From Arthrobacter sp. U41 (GTDB lineage Bacteria; Actinomycetota; Actinomycetes; Actinomycetales; Micrococcaceae): a stretch of DNA of 64,000 bases. The translations under genes were made by a program, and so were the position numbers. Location of the stretch: assembly GCF_007679325.1 (NCBI RefSeq), contig NZ_VEGI01000001.1, positions 1,736,001-1,800,000 of the forward strand, in the 5' to 3' direction. Position 1 is the stretch's first letter. Each line of letters starts with the position of its first letter. Below are positions 1 through 9,044 of this stretch, piece after piece. Under the pieces are notes generated by a model. That model did not search any database, had not been told where the DNA came from, and was given only the letters and a program-made list of their open reading frames with translations.

Positions 1-393
1 GCCGTCGATCTCGTCCAACTGGAAGGTCACTTCCGTTTCAAAACCACGGGTGCCGTCGGGTTTGTCCCAGGCATGGGTGAAGACGAGGAGGTTGGGCGGT
101 TCGATGTCGGTGTGGACCCCGCTCCACCAGTGCTCCTCCCCCGTGCTGTCCTGGACCATGCAGGCCCGGTAGAGGCCGCCTATCTCCAGGTCCGCGTCGA
201 TACTGTCCCTGGGCGTGTGGAAGCCGCGCGGCCCCCACCACGCCACGGCCTGCTCCGGGTCCGTGAGGGCGGACCACACCCGGGTAATGGGGGACTGGAA
301 TTCACGGGTGATGACCAGCATGAGGTCTTCGGTCGACGTGCGGGATTCACCCTGGCCGGTCATTGCCGGAACAGCGGTGACATGCTCGGACAT
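1..393 (-). CDS. SRPBCC (AHSA1-like) domain protein, 3' end cut by window edge
   Basis: The reverse strand reads from an ATG at 393 with a strong AGAGGAGG ribosome site, in frame to the window edge, so only the first 131 codons are visible. The translation contains ITREFQSPITRVWSAL followed by WWGPRGF, the usual opening of Activator-of-Hsp90-ATPase-like START folds, which form a hydrophobic ligand cavity. Such proteins are cytoplasmic and often of unknown ligand. The C-terminal helix that closes the cavity lies outside the window. It precedes nothing obviously coupled: the YccF gene upstream on the same strand is separated by 22 bp. Family call is firm; biological role is unknown. Confidence 0.85.
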   Translation of the reverse strand, partial: MSEHVTAVPAMTGQGESRTSTEDLMLVITREFQSPITRVWSALTDPEQAVAWWGPRGFHTPRDSIDADLEIGGLYRACMVQDSTGEEHWWSGVHTDIEPPNLLVFTHAWDKPDGTRGFETEVTFQLDEIDG

Positions 394-415
394 TGCGGTC
401 CTCCTCTGATGGTGG

Positions 416-829
416 CTAGCGGTAGGCCTTGCTGTAGGTCGTCACGAAGGGCCGGTCAGTCGGAACGATCTGTTTGCCCAGGGGCATCAGCGAAATCGGG
501 ATGAGCTTGAGGTTAGCGATGGCCAGCGGGATGCCGATGATGGTGATGGCCATGGCAAAGGCGGTCACCACGTGGGCGATCGCAATCCAGATCCCGGCCA
601 CAAGCAGCCAGATGACGTTCCCAAGCAGGGCGAACAACCCCGTTCCGCCCGGGCGGTCCACCACCGTGCGGCCGAACGGCCAGAGCGCATAGTTGGCGAT
701 CCGGAACGATGCGAGCCCCCACGGGATGGTGACGATCAGCAGGCAGCAGATGATTCCGGCCGCGAAGTATCCGAGCGCGAGCCAGAGCCCGCCAAAGAGC
801 AGCCAGATGATGTTTAGCAATGTCTTCAT
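416..829 (-). CDS. YccF domain inner membrane protein
   Basis: A 137-residue integral membrane protein. Two hydrophobic segments (about residues 5-35 and 65-100) each carry the YccF repeat pattern: N-x-I-W-x-L near the start of each half (NIIWLLFGG, NVIWLLVAG), and ITIIGIPLA-type strings. The two halves look like an internal duplication. YccF proteins are conserved bacterial membrane proteins with no agreed function. The ATG at 829 has a nearby GGAG. The following SRPBCC gene on the same strand starts 22 bp downstream, so the two could be cotranscribed. Confidence 0.9.
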   Translation of the reverse strand: MKTLLNIIWLLFGGLWLALGYFAAGIICCLLIVTIPWGLASFRIANYALWPFGRTVVDRPGGTGLFALLGNVIWLLVAGIWIAIAHVVTAFAMAITIIGIPLAIANLKLIPISLMPLGKQIVPTDRPFVTTYSKAYR

Positions 830-961
830 GGCTCCATTGTCCTCCGCCGGAGGCCGATCCGGCCTAGGGGTTCACCCTGAACAATTCCTGAATTGGCCCC
901 GGTGACGCCCGCCGCGGGCGGGGAGCTTTGCGAACGCCCAAAAGGGCACAATACTGGGAGC

Positions 962-1120
962 ATGCCTGCACTCCTGAAGATTGCCCTGATTGTCGCCCTC
1001 GTCCTATTGGTTGTTGGGCTTGTTGTGGAGGCCGTGCAGTTCCTGCTCTACGTGGGCCTCCTGGTCCTGGTGGGCGCTGGCATCCTGTTCTTCCTGCGCC
1101 GCTCGCGCATCACGCGCTGA
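962..1120 (+). CDS. small membrane protein, 52 aa
   Basis: A short frame starting MPALLKIALIVALVLL contains two closely spaced hydrophobic stretches (residues about 4-22 and 25-45) and ends in a basic RRSRITR tail, which by the positive-inside rule would be cytoplasmic. I chose the ATG at 962; the frame also extends upstream to 893, but that extension is not hydrophobic and lacks a ribosome site. No family recognised. It ends 25 bp before the next gene on the same strand. Confidence 0.55.
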   Translation: MPALLKIALIVALVLLVVGLVVEAVQFLLYVGLLVLVGAGILFFLRRSRITR

Positions 1121-1145
1121 CACCGCCCGTCCGGCACGCGCGCAG

Positions 1146-1541
1146 GTGACTAATTTCGGAGACCTCCTTGGGCCCATTCTTGAGGTCATGACGTGGGTGG
1201 GCTTCATCCTGGGCCTGCCGCTGCTGGTGTGGGGCTGGATTTCCCGGCGGCGGCACTGCGTGTGGGTCGGGACCACCGGCAAGGTGATCAGCGCCGGCGG
1301 CTTCACCGGGTACAGCTGGACTGACCACGACGACGCCGACCACCGGTCCCTGCTGCCCGCGGCCGAGTCGGACGGCCTGGTGGTCGGCTCCGACGTCGAC
1401 CTCTTTTACGACGTCTGCCACCCGTCCCGCTGGGGACTCAAACCGCCGAAGCACGACAACGCTGCCTGGACCCTGGGCTGGATCCTCACCGGGGTGGGCG
1501 TGCTCTCCACGGTGGGCGGCTTCGTTTTGCTGCTTTTCTGA
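1146..1541 (+). CDS. hypothetical two-pass membrane protein
   Basis: 131 residues from a GTG at 1146, or 117 from the in-frame ATG at 1188. Residues about 15-32 (WVGFILGLPLLVWGW) and 108-130 (LGWILTGVGVLSTVGGFVLLLF) are transmembrane. The intervening soluble part is rich in Asp and Trp, with a SWTDHDDADHRS stretch. I do not recognise a family. Neither start has a convincing ribosome site, so the N-terminus is uncertain. It converges on the YceI gene with 20 bp between the stops. Confidence 0.6.
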   Translation: MTNFGDLLGPILEVMTWVGFILGLPLLVWGWISRRRHCVWVGTTGKVISAGGFTGYSWTDHDDADHRSLLPAAESDGLVVGSDVDLFYDVCHPSRWGLKPPKHDNAAWTLGWILTGVGVLSTVGGFVLLLF

Positions 1542-1561
1542 CCGGCCGGCGGCGCCGCCCG

Positions 1562-2107
1562 CTAACCCTGCTTCACCATGGCGGCTTCGACGCTGATCTT
1601 GACCTTGTCGCTGACCAGTAGCCCGCCGGCTTCGAGCGCGGCGTTCCAGGTCAGGCCGAATTCCTTGCGGCTGATGTCCGCCTCCGCGCTGAACCCGGCG
1701 CGGGTGGCACCGAACGGATCCACCGCGATACCGGTGAACTCGACCTCCAGGTCCACCGGCTTGGTGATGCCGCGGATGGTCAGTTCGCCGGTCAGCACGT
1801 AGTCCTCGCCGTCGCCCCGGATCCCCGTGGCCCGGAATGTCATCTCCGGATACTGCTCGACGTCGAAGAAGTCGGCGCCGCGGACATGGGCGTCGCGGTT
1901 GGCGTCGCCGGAGTCGAAGCTGGCGGTCTTGATGCTCGCATGCAGGCTGGAGTCGGCGAGGGAATCGCCCACGTGCGCCTCCGCCGAGGCCTCGTTGAAG
2001 CGGCCGCGGACCTTGCTGATGCCGGCGTGCCGGACGCTGAAGCCGACTTCGCTGTGGGACATGTCCAGTGTCCAGACGCCGGGGGTCAAACCTTGGGGCA
2101 GAGTCAC
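1562..2107 (-). CDS. YceI family lipocalin-like protein
   Basis: 181 residues with the YceI pattern throughout: WTLDMSHSEVGFSVRHAGISK at the start, then VRGADFFDVEQYPEMTF, then LTGELTIRGITKPV. YceI proteins form an extended lipocalin-like barrel that binds long polyisoprenoid chains. No signal peptide is visible, so this version is probably cytoplasmic. The open frame extends to 2185, but the GTG at 2107 sits six bases after an AAGGAG ribosome site and directly before the conserved domain, so it is the better start. Confidence 0.92.
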   Translation of the reverse strand: MTLPQGLTPGVWTLDMSHSEVGFSVRHAGISKVRGRFNEASAEAHVGDSLADSSLHASIKTASFDSGDANRDAHVRGADFFDVEQYPEMTFRATGIRGDGEDYVLTGELTIRGITKPVDLEVEFTGIAVDPFGATRAGFSAEADISRKEFGLTWNAALEAGGLLVSDKVKISVEAAMVKQG

Positions 2108-2299
2108 AACGGTCTCCTTCGCACGCGTGGCGGGCCGGACCCGCCGGATCATCGGGGTACTCCCCCAAACAGCCATGCTAGCCACGGCGCCGCGGCCCGG
2201 CTAGCCATTCGCGGTGCCGCAGCGCGGGCAGCCTTTTCGCGGTGCCGCGGCCCGGACTTCGATACCCGGCCAATGGCCGGGGCGACATGCCGGGTGATC

Positions 2300-3661
2300 T
2301 CAGGCGGCGGGACCCGGCGGTGCCTGGCCTGCGGCGTACTCCTGCAGGGGGACCTGGCCGGCGGCCCACGCCTTCATGACGGGGTCGATGATGCGCCAGG
2401 ACTCTTCTGCCTCGTCGCCGCGGATGAACAGCATCGGGTCACTGTGCAGCATCTGGAGGATCAGGTGGGCGTAGGCGGTGAACTGCGGAGGCGTGGTGGT
2501 CGCGTGAAGCTCCCGGACCTCTGCCGTCGTTTCGGGACCGTTCAGGGTTGTGGAAAGCCCCACGTACGGCTCGTTGAGTCCGATCCTGAGCACATTAGGC
2601 TCGACGCCGGGCCATTGATCTGTGAGGTACGCCGGCAGCGGACGAAAGCGGATGGCGATCTCGGCTGCGTCCTCCGCGAGGGCCTTGCCTGAACGCAGGG
2701 TGAAAGGCACGCCCGCCCACCGCGGGTAGTTCACCTGCAGGGTCAGGGAGGCATAGGTCTCGGTGTTGCGGCCGGGGTCGACGCCGGGTTCGTTGACGTA
2801 TGAGGGCACCTGTCTCGTGCCGATGCTGCCTTCGGTGTAGCGCGCGCGGATCGTGTCGCGGCTCATCCGTTCCGCCGTCGGCGTGGCCACTGCACGGAGC
2901 GCTTCCACGCGGACGTCCCTGAAGGAACGGGCGTCGATCCGGGCGGGCTGTTCCATGAGGACCAGCGCCATGGCCTCCATAAGGTGGTTCTGCACCATGT
3001 CTTTCATGGCCCCTGCACCGTCGTAATAGGTGGCCCGGCCCTCGAGCGTCAGGCTCTCCAGCCAGCTGATGTCCACGCTCTCGATGTGCGTCGAGTTCCA
3101 CACCGGCTCGAAGACCCGGTTGAGGAACCTGAGGGCGACCACCCGGCGGACAAGCTCGCTGGACAGGAAGTGATCGATGCGGAAGATCGTCGGCTGGGGC
3201 AATCGGAGGTGCAGGATCTCGTTCAGGTGCTGGGCTGACGCCAGGTCGTTGCCAAAGGGCTTCTCGATGGCCACCGCATCCGAACGCCGCAGCTTGCTTC
3301 CGGCCAGGGCCGTCAGCACGGGTTCGAACAGAGACGGGGGCAGCGCGAGGTACACCAGGGCGTCGGGGCGGTCATCACCGAGCAGGCGGCTGATGTCCTC
3401 GGCCTGCGTGACGTCCGCGGGCTGGAAAGTGAGCATGCGGACGACTGCCTCATTCGTGGACGCCGAGGCGGTGGAGTGCTGCTCCAGCCCGGCCGCAATG
3501 TGCTGGCGAAAGTCTTCAGTTGTCCACTCCGCATTGGAGGCGCCGACGATCGTAAACCCCGGCGGCAGGAGCCCCGCCTGGGCAAGCTGGGCGATGGCGG
3601 GAAGCAGCAGCCGGCTGGTGAGGTCGCCTGAAGCTCCCAGGAGAACCATTCTCTCGATCAT
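2300..3661 (-). CDS. zwf: glucose-6-phosphate dehydrogenase (zwf paralogue)
   Basis: Oxidises glucose 6-phosphate to 6-phosphogluconolactone with reduction of NAD(P)+. The 453-residue product shows the Rossmann motif GASGDL (residues 9-14), the EKPFG substrate motif (133-137) and RIDHF (161-165) containing the catalytic His; the family usually has RIDHY. The length is slightly short of the usual 460-510. Its ATG overlaps the stop of the upstream SMP-30 gene by four bases (ATGA), which argues for coupled translation. Pairing a dehydrogenase that makes a sugar lactone with a lactonase suggests a small oxidative sugar module. A second, canonical zwf probably sits elsewhere next to opcA, but that is inference. 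Confidence 0.93.
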   Translation of the reverse strand: MIERMVLLGASGDLTSRLLLPAIAQLAQAGLLPPGFTIVGASNAEWTTEDFRQHIAAGLEQHSTASASTNEAVVRMLTFQPADVTQAEDISRLLGDDRPDALVYLALPPSLFEPVLTALAGSKLRRSDAVAIEKPFGNDLASAQHLNEILHLRLPQPTIFRIDHFLSSELVRRVVALRFLNRVFEPVWNSTHIESVDISWLESLTLEGRATYYDGAGAMKDMVQNHLMEAMALVLMEQPARIDARSFRDVRVEALRAVATPTAERMSRDTIRARYTEGSIGTRQVPSYVNEPGVDPGRNTETYASLTLQVNYPRWAGVPFTLRSGKALAEDAAEIAIRFRPLPAYLTDQWPGVEPNVLRIGLNEPYVGLSTTLNGPETTAEVRELHATTTPPQFTAYAHLILQMLHSDPMLFIRGDEAEESWRIIDPVMKAWAAGQVPLQEYAAGQAPPGPAA

Positions 3662-4587
3662 GGGGTCGTCTCTTTCTCGAAGGATGCGCCCGGGGGGTGC
3701 GCCGTTGCCGGCAGGTCCGCGAGCCGCTCGGAGGGCCGGCCGGCCACGCCGGGGCGGCACCGGAAGATGGCGCCGGCCAAGGGCTGGGTGGCGCGGCTGT
3801 GTTCGTCCAGGTCGGTCCACGACGTGGTGATGTAGAGGTCCTCTCCGTGGGGTCCCCCGAAGGTGAGGGAGGTCGGGTTGCTGGTGGGTACCTCGATGGT
3901 TCCGTCGAGCGCACCGTCCGGTCGGAACCGGCGAACCGCGCCGGCCCGGCCCAGGGCGACCCAGAGCATTCCCTCGTCGTCGACGCTCATGCCATCCGGC
4001 CAGACCTGTTCGTCGCTGAAGTCAAGGAAACGACGGCGTCCGGACAGCGCGCCCGTTTCGGGCTCCAGATCGAACACGTCAATGACGCACAGATCGGTGT
4101 CAGCGAGGTAAAGCCGCCCCCGCACCTCATCGAATGCGGGCCCGTTGGAGATGGTGAGGCCGTCGACGACGCAATTGGCCTTGCCTGCCTCGACCCGGTA
4201 AAGCGCGGCACTGCCCGGACGCTTGTCGAAAGCCATCGTGCCGACCCAGGCCCTCCCCCGGCTGTCGACCTTGATGTCGTTTGCTCGGTTCTCCGGCCTG
4301 TCCTGCTCGATCGGCACCCTTAGATCCAGCGCACCCGTTGACCGGTCGAGGACGGCCAACCCTTCGGGGGTGGCCACCACCGGCTCCCCGTGAGGGTCGA
4401 GGACCACTCCGCCGGGTTGTCCGGCGGTGCTCCAGGAACTGTCGTTGCTGGACTCCGGGTGGAACCGGTGCACTCGCTGCCCTGTGATGTCGACCCACCA
4501 CAGGGCGGCCGTGGCGGCGTCCCACAGCGGGCCCTCCGCGTGCTGGGCCCGGATGCTCAACGCAACGTCGACCGGTGTATCACCCAT
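3658..4587 (-). CDS. SMP-30/gluconolactonase/LRE-like lactonase
   Basis: 309 residues forming a six-bladed propeller typical of SMP-30 lactonases, which hydrolyse sugar lactones using one divalent metal. Visible family positions are Glu18 in AEGPLW, Asn in ENRANDIKVD, Asn in ISNGPAF and Asp in WPDGMSVD, which match the metal-binding set. No signal peptide. It lies between the flavoprotein upstream and the glucose-6-phosphate dehydrogenase, whose start it overlaps by four bases, so it probably hydrolyses the lactone that the dehydrogenase makes or a related aldonolactone. The exact substrate cannot be read from sequence. Confidence 0.9.
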   Translation of the reverse strand: MGDTPVDVALSIRAQHAEGPLWDAATAALWWVDITGQRVHRFHPESSNDSSWSTAGQPGGVVLDPHGEPVVATPEGLAVLDRSTGALDLRVPIEQDRPENRANDIKVDSRGRAWVGTMAFDKRPGSAALYRVEAGKANCVVDGLTISNGPAFDEVRGRLYLADTDLCVIDVFDLEPETGALSGRRRFLDFSDEQVWPDGMSVDDEGMLWVALGRAGAVRRFRPDGALDGTIEVPTSNPTSLTFGGPHGEDLYITTSWTDLDEHSRATQPLAGAIFRCRPGVAGRPSERLADLPATAHPPGASFEKETTP

Positions 4588-4619
4588 GACGCGTACCTAC
4601 CTCCACCCGGTTGGGTTGT

Positions 4620-6353
4620 TCAGATGTGTTCGAGTGCGCCGGGCAGCCGGGCAAGATCGTCCTCGGCGTGGGCCACCATCGGCATGCCGCCGTGGCCTAC
4701 GGTCAGAGGCGTCCGGTGGTAGCCGTGGTAGGTCATCACTCCGCCGGAGAGCAGTGCCACGTCCTGGAACCCGTTCTGCTTCAGCACGCAGTAGGCGATG
4801 TAGCTGCGGAACCCCGAGCGGCAATAGGTGTACACGGGCTTGTCGCGGGGCACCTCGTCAAGCCGCTGGCGCAGCTCCGTGTAGGGAACCAGGATCGCCC
4901 CGGGGATATGCCAGGCGTCAAACTCCGCCTGGGTACGGGTATCGAGAATGGTCACCCGGTCGGCGCAGTCCGGGAACTCCTCCGGGTAGCAGAGGTCGAC
5001 GTCGCCGCGCAGCAGGTTGGAACCGATGAAGCCAGCCATGTTAACGGGGTCTTTCGCCGCACCGTACGGCGGGGCGTAGGCGAGCTCCAGGTGTTCCAGA
5101 TCGAAAATCGTCATTCCGGCGCGCAACGCAACCGCAAGTACGTCGATGCGCTTGTCGACACCGTCCCAGCCGAGCACCTGCCCGCCCAGAAGCTTCCCGT
5201 CGTCGGGGGCGAACAGCACCTTCAGGAACAGCGGCGAGGTGCCGGGATAGTACGCCGCGTGGCCGTTCTGGTGAGTGTAGACCTTGCGGTACTCCATTCC
5301 GGCCTCGCGCAGCTCGGTCTCGGTCATACCGGTACCCCCGGCGGTCATCTCGAATACCTTGACCACAGCCGTGCCCTGTGTGCCGCGGTATGCGCTGGTC
5401 CGGCCGGCGATCGTCTCAGCGGCGATCCGGCCCTGCCGGTTCGCCGGGCCCGCCAGCATCGAGAGTACCGGCTGGCCCGTGAGGAAGTGGGCGGTCTCCA
5501 CAGCGTCACCGGCAGCCAGGACGTCGGGCGCCGACGTGCGCATCTGCGCGTCAACCACGATGCCGCCGCGGTCTCCAATCTTCAGGCCGGCGTCCCGGGC
5601 GAGGTTCACATTCGGACGCGCACCGGAGGCCATGACCACGACGTCGGTCTCGATGGAGGTGCCGTCGGAAAGGTCGACCACCAGCCGGTCGTCCTCGGTG
5701 CGGCGGACCGCGGTGGCGGAGGTGCCGAGGCGAAGGTCCACGTCCTGGGTGCTGACGTGGAAGTCCAGGATCCGGGTCATCTCGGGGTCGAGCCAAGGCA
5801 TCAGCCGTTCAGTCCGCTCGACGACTGCCGTTTTGAGCCCCCGCGCCCGGAACGCCTCGGTGAGTTCCAGTCCGATGTAGCTGCCGCCGACCACCACGGC
5901 GCTGGAGGCCCCGCTGTCCACATGGGCCATGATCCGGTCCATGTCCGGGATGTTGCGCAGCACGTCGACCCGGGGGTCATCCGCGCCCGGGATCGGAGGC
6001 CGGATTGGCTCAGCACCAGTGCACAGCACGAGCTTGTCGTAGGACTCCCGGTACGTCCGGCTATGTTCCTGGTCGTGCACCTCGACTTCCTTCATAGCCA
6101 GGTCGATGCGGACCACGTCTTGTCCGGTCCGCACGTCGAGTGCCAGGCTCTTTGCCAGGCTCTCGGGTGTCTGGAGCAGGAGGCTGCCACGTTCGGGGAT
6201 CGCCCCGCCGATGTGGTAAGGCAGGCCGCAGTTGGCGAACGAGACGTACTGGTCACGCTCGAGAATGACGATCTCGGCCGACTCATCGAGGCGCCTCAGA
6301 CGCGCTCCTGTCGACGCTCCCGCGGCAACTCCTCCGACAATGACCGTTTTCAT
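4620..6353 (-). CDS. CoA-disulfide reductase-like flavoprotein with C-terminal rhodanese domain
   Basis: 577 residues. The first ~450 form a pyridine nucleotide-disulfide oxidoreductase: FAD motif VIVGGVAAGAS at residues 4-14, the single redox cysteine Cys42 in SFANCGLPYH, and the second FAD motif VLAAGDAVE. The remainder is a rhodanese domain with the active loop TYCRSGFRS, catalytic Cys511. This CoADR-RHD architecture is known for reducing CoA disulfide, CoA persulfide or polysulfide with NAD(P)H. It is followed after 32 bp by the SMP-30 and dehydrogenase genes, so NADPH made there could feed it; that link is inference. Confidence 0.92.
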   Translation of the reverse strand: MKTVIVGGVAAGASTGARLRRLDESAEIVILERDQYVSFANCGLPYHIGGAIPERGSLLLQTPESLAKSLALDVRTGQDVVRIDLAMKEVEVHDQEHSRTYRESYDKLVLCTGAEPIRPPIPGADDPRVDVLRNIPDMDRIMAHVDSGASSAVVVGGSYIGLELTEAFRARGLKTAVVERTERLMPWLDPEMTRILDFHVSTQDVDLRLGTSATAVRRTEDDRLVVDLSDGTSIETDVVVMASGARPNVNLARDAGLKIGDRGGIVVDAQMRTSAPDVLAAGDAVETAHFLTGQPVLSMLAGPANRQGRIAAETIAGRTSAYRGTQGTAVVKVFEMTAGGTGMTETELREAGMEYRKVYTHQNGHAAYYPGTSPLFLKVLFAPDDGKLLGGQVLGWDGVDKRIDVLAVALRAGMTIFDLEHLELAYAPPYGAAKDPVNMAGFIGSNLLRGDVDLCYPEEFPDCADRVTILDTRTQAEFDAWHIPGAILVPYTELRQRLDEVPRDKPVYTYCRSGFRSYIAYCVLKQNGFQDVALLSGGVMTYHGYHRTPLTVGHGGMPMVAHAEDDLARLPGALEHI

Positions 6354-7011
6354 CTTCGTCCCTGCTTCCTAAGGTTCCGCTCGCTGTGATCAACCGGCCG
6401 GGTGCCGGGTCCGGGGCCACAGCAACGGGGCCCGGGTCCGGGACGCGAACAAGGAAACCTGCCCGTCCGGCATACCAACTTCGGTTGTTCCGGCGGGCAA
6501 CGGCGTCACCCTTGAAGTGCCGGCCATTGGGAAAACTAAAACGCCTGCATCGCGGCGCACCGCACACGGGCTCGGATCTGCGTGTCGCCGTGTATCTAAA
6601 CGTCACGCTAGTCGCCGCACCAGCCCGCTCAACAGGGTCTTAGGTCCATGGCATCAGCGGCGCCGGATGCGGGTGGGGTCGCCGGATCAACGACGGATCC
6701 GGGCCGAAACAGCGGAAGGGTTCGGGATCACCCGCTGCGGGTGAGGCGCCCGCGCTGAGCCGCACCAACACTGGTGGTGAGTGCCAGTGACTGTGCTGCC
6801 AGGTTCAACGAATGTTCATGCCCGCCAGGTAGCCCGGCGGGCCGGTCAGGGCCGCCATGGGCAAACCGCTCAGTGACGCTGGAACCAACATTGTTGTGGA
6901 GTTAAAGCGAGTCAGGAGCGGAGTGCTCACCTGACACAGGCCGGCCGTGGCCATTGCGAGCCACGCAAGGCGTTGACGTGGATCTACCCCCCAGGTCCGA
7001 GGAGGCCCCCG
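6354..7011. other. 658-bp gene-free spacer with two similar dyads upstream of the GH15 gene
   Basis: No convincing gene is seen on either strand. Two similar dyad sites stand out: ACCAACACTGGTGG at 6764-6777 and ACCAACATTGTTGTGG at 6884-6899, 120 bp apart, each next to a CAGTGAC. They could be operators for the rightward GH15 gene. No strong -35/-10 pair could be assigned. The remainder is GC-rich and unremarkable. Confidence 0.4.
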
Positions 7012-8886
7012 ATGAACGAATACCCGCTAATTGCCGATCACGGACTCATCGGCGACCTTCAAACAGCTGCGCTGGTGGCAACAGACGGCACGCTTGACTG
7101 GTTCTGCAGCCCGCGCTTCGACTCCCCCAGCATCTTCGCCTCCCTGCTGGACAGTCAACGCGGAGGTCACTTCAGTACCCGCCCGCGGGGCGAAGCTTTC
7201 GCCACGAAGCAGCTGTACCTGCCGGATACGGCCATCCTCATCACCAGGTTCTTGACCGAGGGCGGGGTTGGCGAACTTATGGACTTCATGCCGGTCGCCA
7301 GCTCCTCGCCCAGTGAACAGCACCGCATGGTGCGGATGCTGCGCTGCGTGCGCGGACAGATCTCGTTCGACATCGAAGTGGCTCCACGCTTCGATTACGG
7401 GCGGCGCCCCCACCACGTAAACGTCGACGGCGACGGCGCACTTTTTGATGCCGGAGAGACGCGCCTGGCACTCAGCCTCATCCTCGAGGAAAACGTCGGC
7501 CCGCTCACCAATAAGAACATCACGGAGGCGGGCGACCTTCACAACACGCTGCACCTGGAACAGGGCCAGATGCGCGGCGTCGTCCTGGAAACGGGCCCGG
7601 ATGTGGTGCCCCGGATCATGCATCCTGATGAGGCCCAGCGACTGGTCGACGACACCGCACGCTTTTGGCATGACTGGGTCAGCCAGTCGACATACAGCGG
7701 CCGATGGCGGGAGGAGCTGGAACGCTCGGCAATCACGCTGAAGCTCCTGACGTACGCTCCCACAGGCGCACTGGTAGCTTCCCCGACCGCTGGCCTGCCC
7801 GAACAGATCGGCGGTGAACGCAACTGGGACTACCGGTACACGTGGATCCGCGATGCATCCTTTTCGGTTCACACGCTCGTTAGGATGGGATTCGTCGACG
7901 AGGCGGTCGCCTTCAGCCGCTGGCTCCGGGACCGCATCACGGAGCAGCTGGAAAGCGAAACAGGGCCGCTTAACATCATGTACCGTGTTGACGGCAATCC
8001 GGACCTCAATGAGGAAATCGTGGCCGACTGGGAGGGGTATCGCGGCTCCTACCCGGTGAGGATCGGGAACGGGGCGTCCGGGCAACTTCAGCTCGACATC
8101 TACGGCGAGGCGCTCGACGCCCTCTACCACCTCGACCGTGTCGGAGTGGAAATCGGACAACCGGGGTGGGTCGCCGTCTGCGGCCTGCTGGAGTGGCTCG
8201 CGGACAACTGGGACCAGCCCGAGGAAGGAATCTGGGAGACTCGAGGCGGACGCAAGGACTTCACCTACGGGCGGTTGATGTGTTGGGTTGCTTTCGATCG
8301 GGCTATTCGGCTCGCTACTTCCCACGGCCGGCCGGCGCCTATGGACCGGTGGATGGCCGAGCGCGACGCGATCTACAACCAAATCATGGAAAAGGGCTGG
8401 AGCCCCGAGCGCCAGGCTTTTGTCCAGCAGTACGGTGAGACGGTGCTCGACGCCTCCTTGCTGAAGATGTCGCAGGTCGGTTTCGTGTCGCCGGATGATC
8501 CGATGTGGCAATCGACCCTCACGGCGATGGACACCGAACTCGTCTCCGACAGCCTGGTTTATCGCTATGACCCCAGCGCATCGCCGGACGGTCTCCGCGG
8601 CTCCGAAGGCACGTTCTCGCTCTGCACCTTCCTTTACGTAGACGCTCTTGCCCGCGCCGGCCGGGTCGACGAAGCACGGCTGACCTTCGAGAAAATGCTG
8701 ACGTACGCAAACCACCTCGGCCTGTACTCCGAAGAAATCGCTACCACCGGTGAACAGATCGGCAATTTTGCGCAGGCCTTTACGCACCTCGCGCTCATCG
8801 ACGCCGCCATTACCCTCAACGAATGTCTGGACGACCCGGCACATAGGACCCGCCGGCCCGGGCACCGGCCGAAGAGGGTCCTATGA
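7012..8886 (+). CDS. glycoside hydrolase family 15 protein (glucoamylase/trehalase type)
   Basis: 624 residues. The N-terminal beta-sandwich is followed by an (alpha/alpha)6 barrel. Signature segments are NWDYRYTWIRDASFS, GIWETRGG with Glu409 as likely general acid, and the C-terminal GLYSEEIATTGEQIGNF segment whose glutamates (574-581) hold the likely base. Actinobacterial members hydrolyse alpha-glucosides, and some are trehalases rather than glucoamylases; the substrate cannot be decided here. No signal peptide, so it acts in the cytoplasm. The ATG at 7012 follows a clear GAGGAGG site, so the longer open frame from 6973 is not used. It stands alone as a transcription unit. Confidence 0.93.
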   Translation: MNEYPLIADHGLIGDLQTAALVATDGTLDWFCSPRFDSPSIFASLLDSQRGGHFSTRPRGEAFATKQLYLPDTAILITRFLTEGGVGELMDFMPVASSSPSEQHRMVRMLRCVRGQISFDIEVAPRFDYGRRPHHVNVDGDGALFDAGETRLALSLILEENVGPLTNKNITEAGDLHNTLHLEQGQMRGVVLETGPDVVPRIMHPDEAQRLVDDTARFWHDWVSQSTYSGRWREELERSAITLKLLTYAPTGALVASPTAGLPEQIGGERNWDYRYTWIRDASFSVHTLVRMGFVDEAVAFSRWLRDRITEQLESETGPLNIMYRVDGNPDLNEEIVADWEGYRGSYPVRIGNGASGQLQLDIYGEALDALYHLDRVGVEIGQPGWVAVCGLLEWLADNWDQPEEGIWETRGGRKDFTYGRLMCWVAFDRAIRLATSHGRPAPMDRWMAERDAIYNQIMEKGWSPERQAFVQQYGETVLDASLLKMSQVGFVSPDDPMWQSTLTAMDTELVSDSLVYRYDPSASPDGLRGSEGTFSLCTFLYVDALARAGRVDEARLTFEKMLTYANHLGLYSEEIATTGEQIGNFAQAFTHLALIDAAITLNECLDDPAHRTRRPGHRPKRVL

Positions 8887-9009
8887 CACCCGGCCCACAA
8901 AGCCAGGCAGGATGGTGCTGCCCGTGGAGGTTGTCGGCGGACCTGTGAACTCATCGGATACTCCCGCGCAGAGGCTGGGTCCGGAGGCTATCAGCCGCCC
9001 AGTTTCCGC

Positions 9010-9037
9010 TTGACGCATTCCCATATGGGTATATGAT
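9010..9037 (+). promoter_or_regulatory. promoter with embedded 10-bp palindrome; leaderless start of arsR gene
   Basis: TTGACG at 9010-9015 and TATGAT at 9032-9037 are separated by 16 bp. The spacer contains the perfect palindrome CCCATATGGG (9020-9029). The -10 ends seven bases before the ATG at 9045, so transcription should begin at or next to that A, giving a leaderless mRNA. The palindrome between -35 and -10 is the natural place for the ArsR-type product to repress itself. Confidence 0.75.
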
Positions 9038-9044
9038 TGTTGTC

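Noticed and set aside
6283..6606. 107-codon minus-strand frame in front of the CoA-disulfide reductase-like gene
   Set aside because: Arg/Ser/Pro-rich low-information product that overlaps the start of the flavoprotein; no ribosome site.
7027..8865. 612-codon open frame on the minus strand
   Set aside because: Entirely antisense to the GH15 gene, whose motifs are intact; GC-rich codon bias leaves long antisense frames open.
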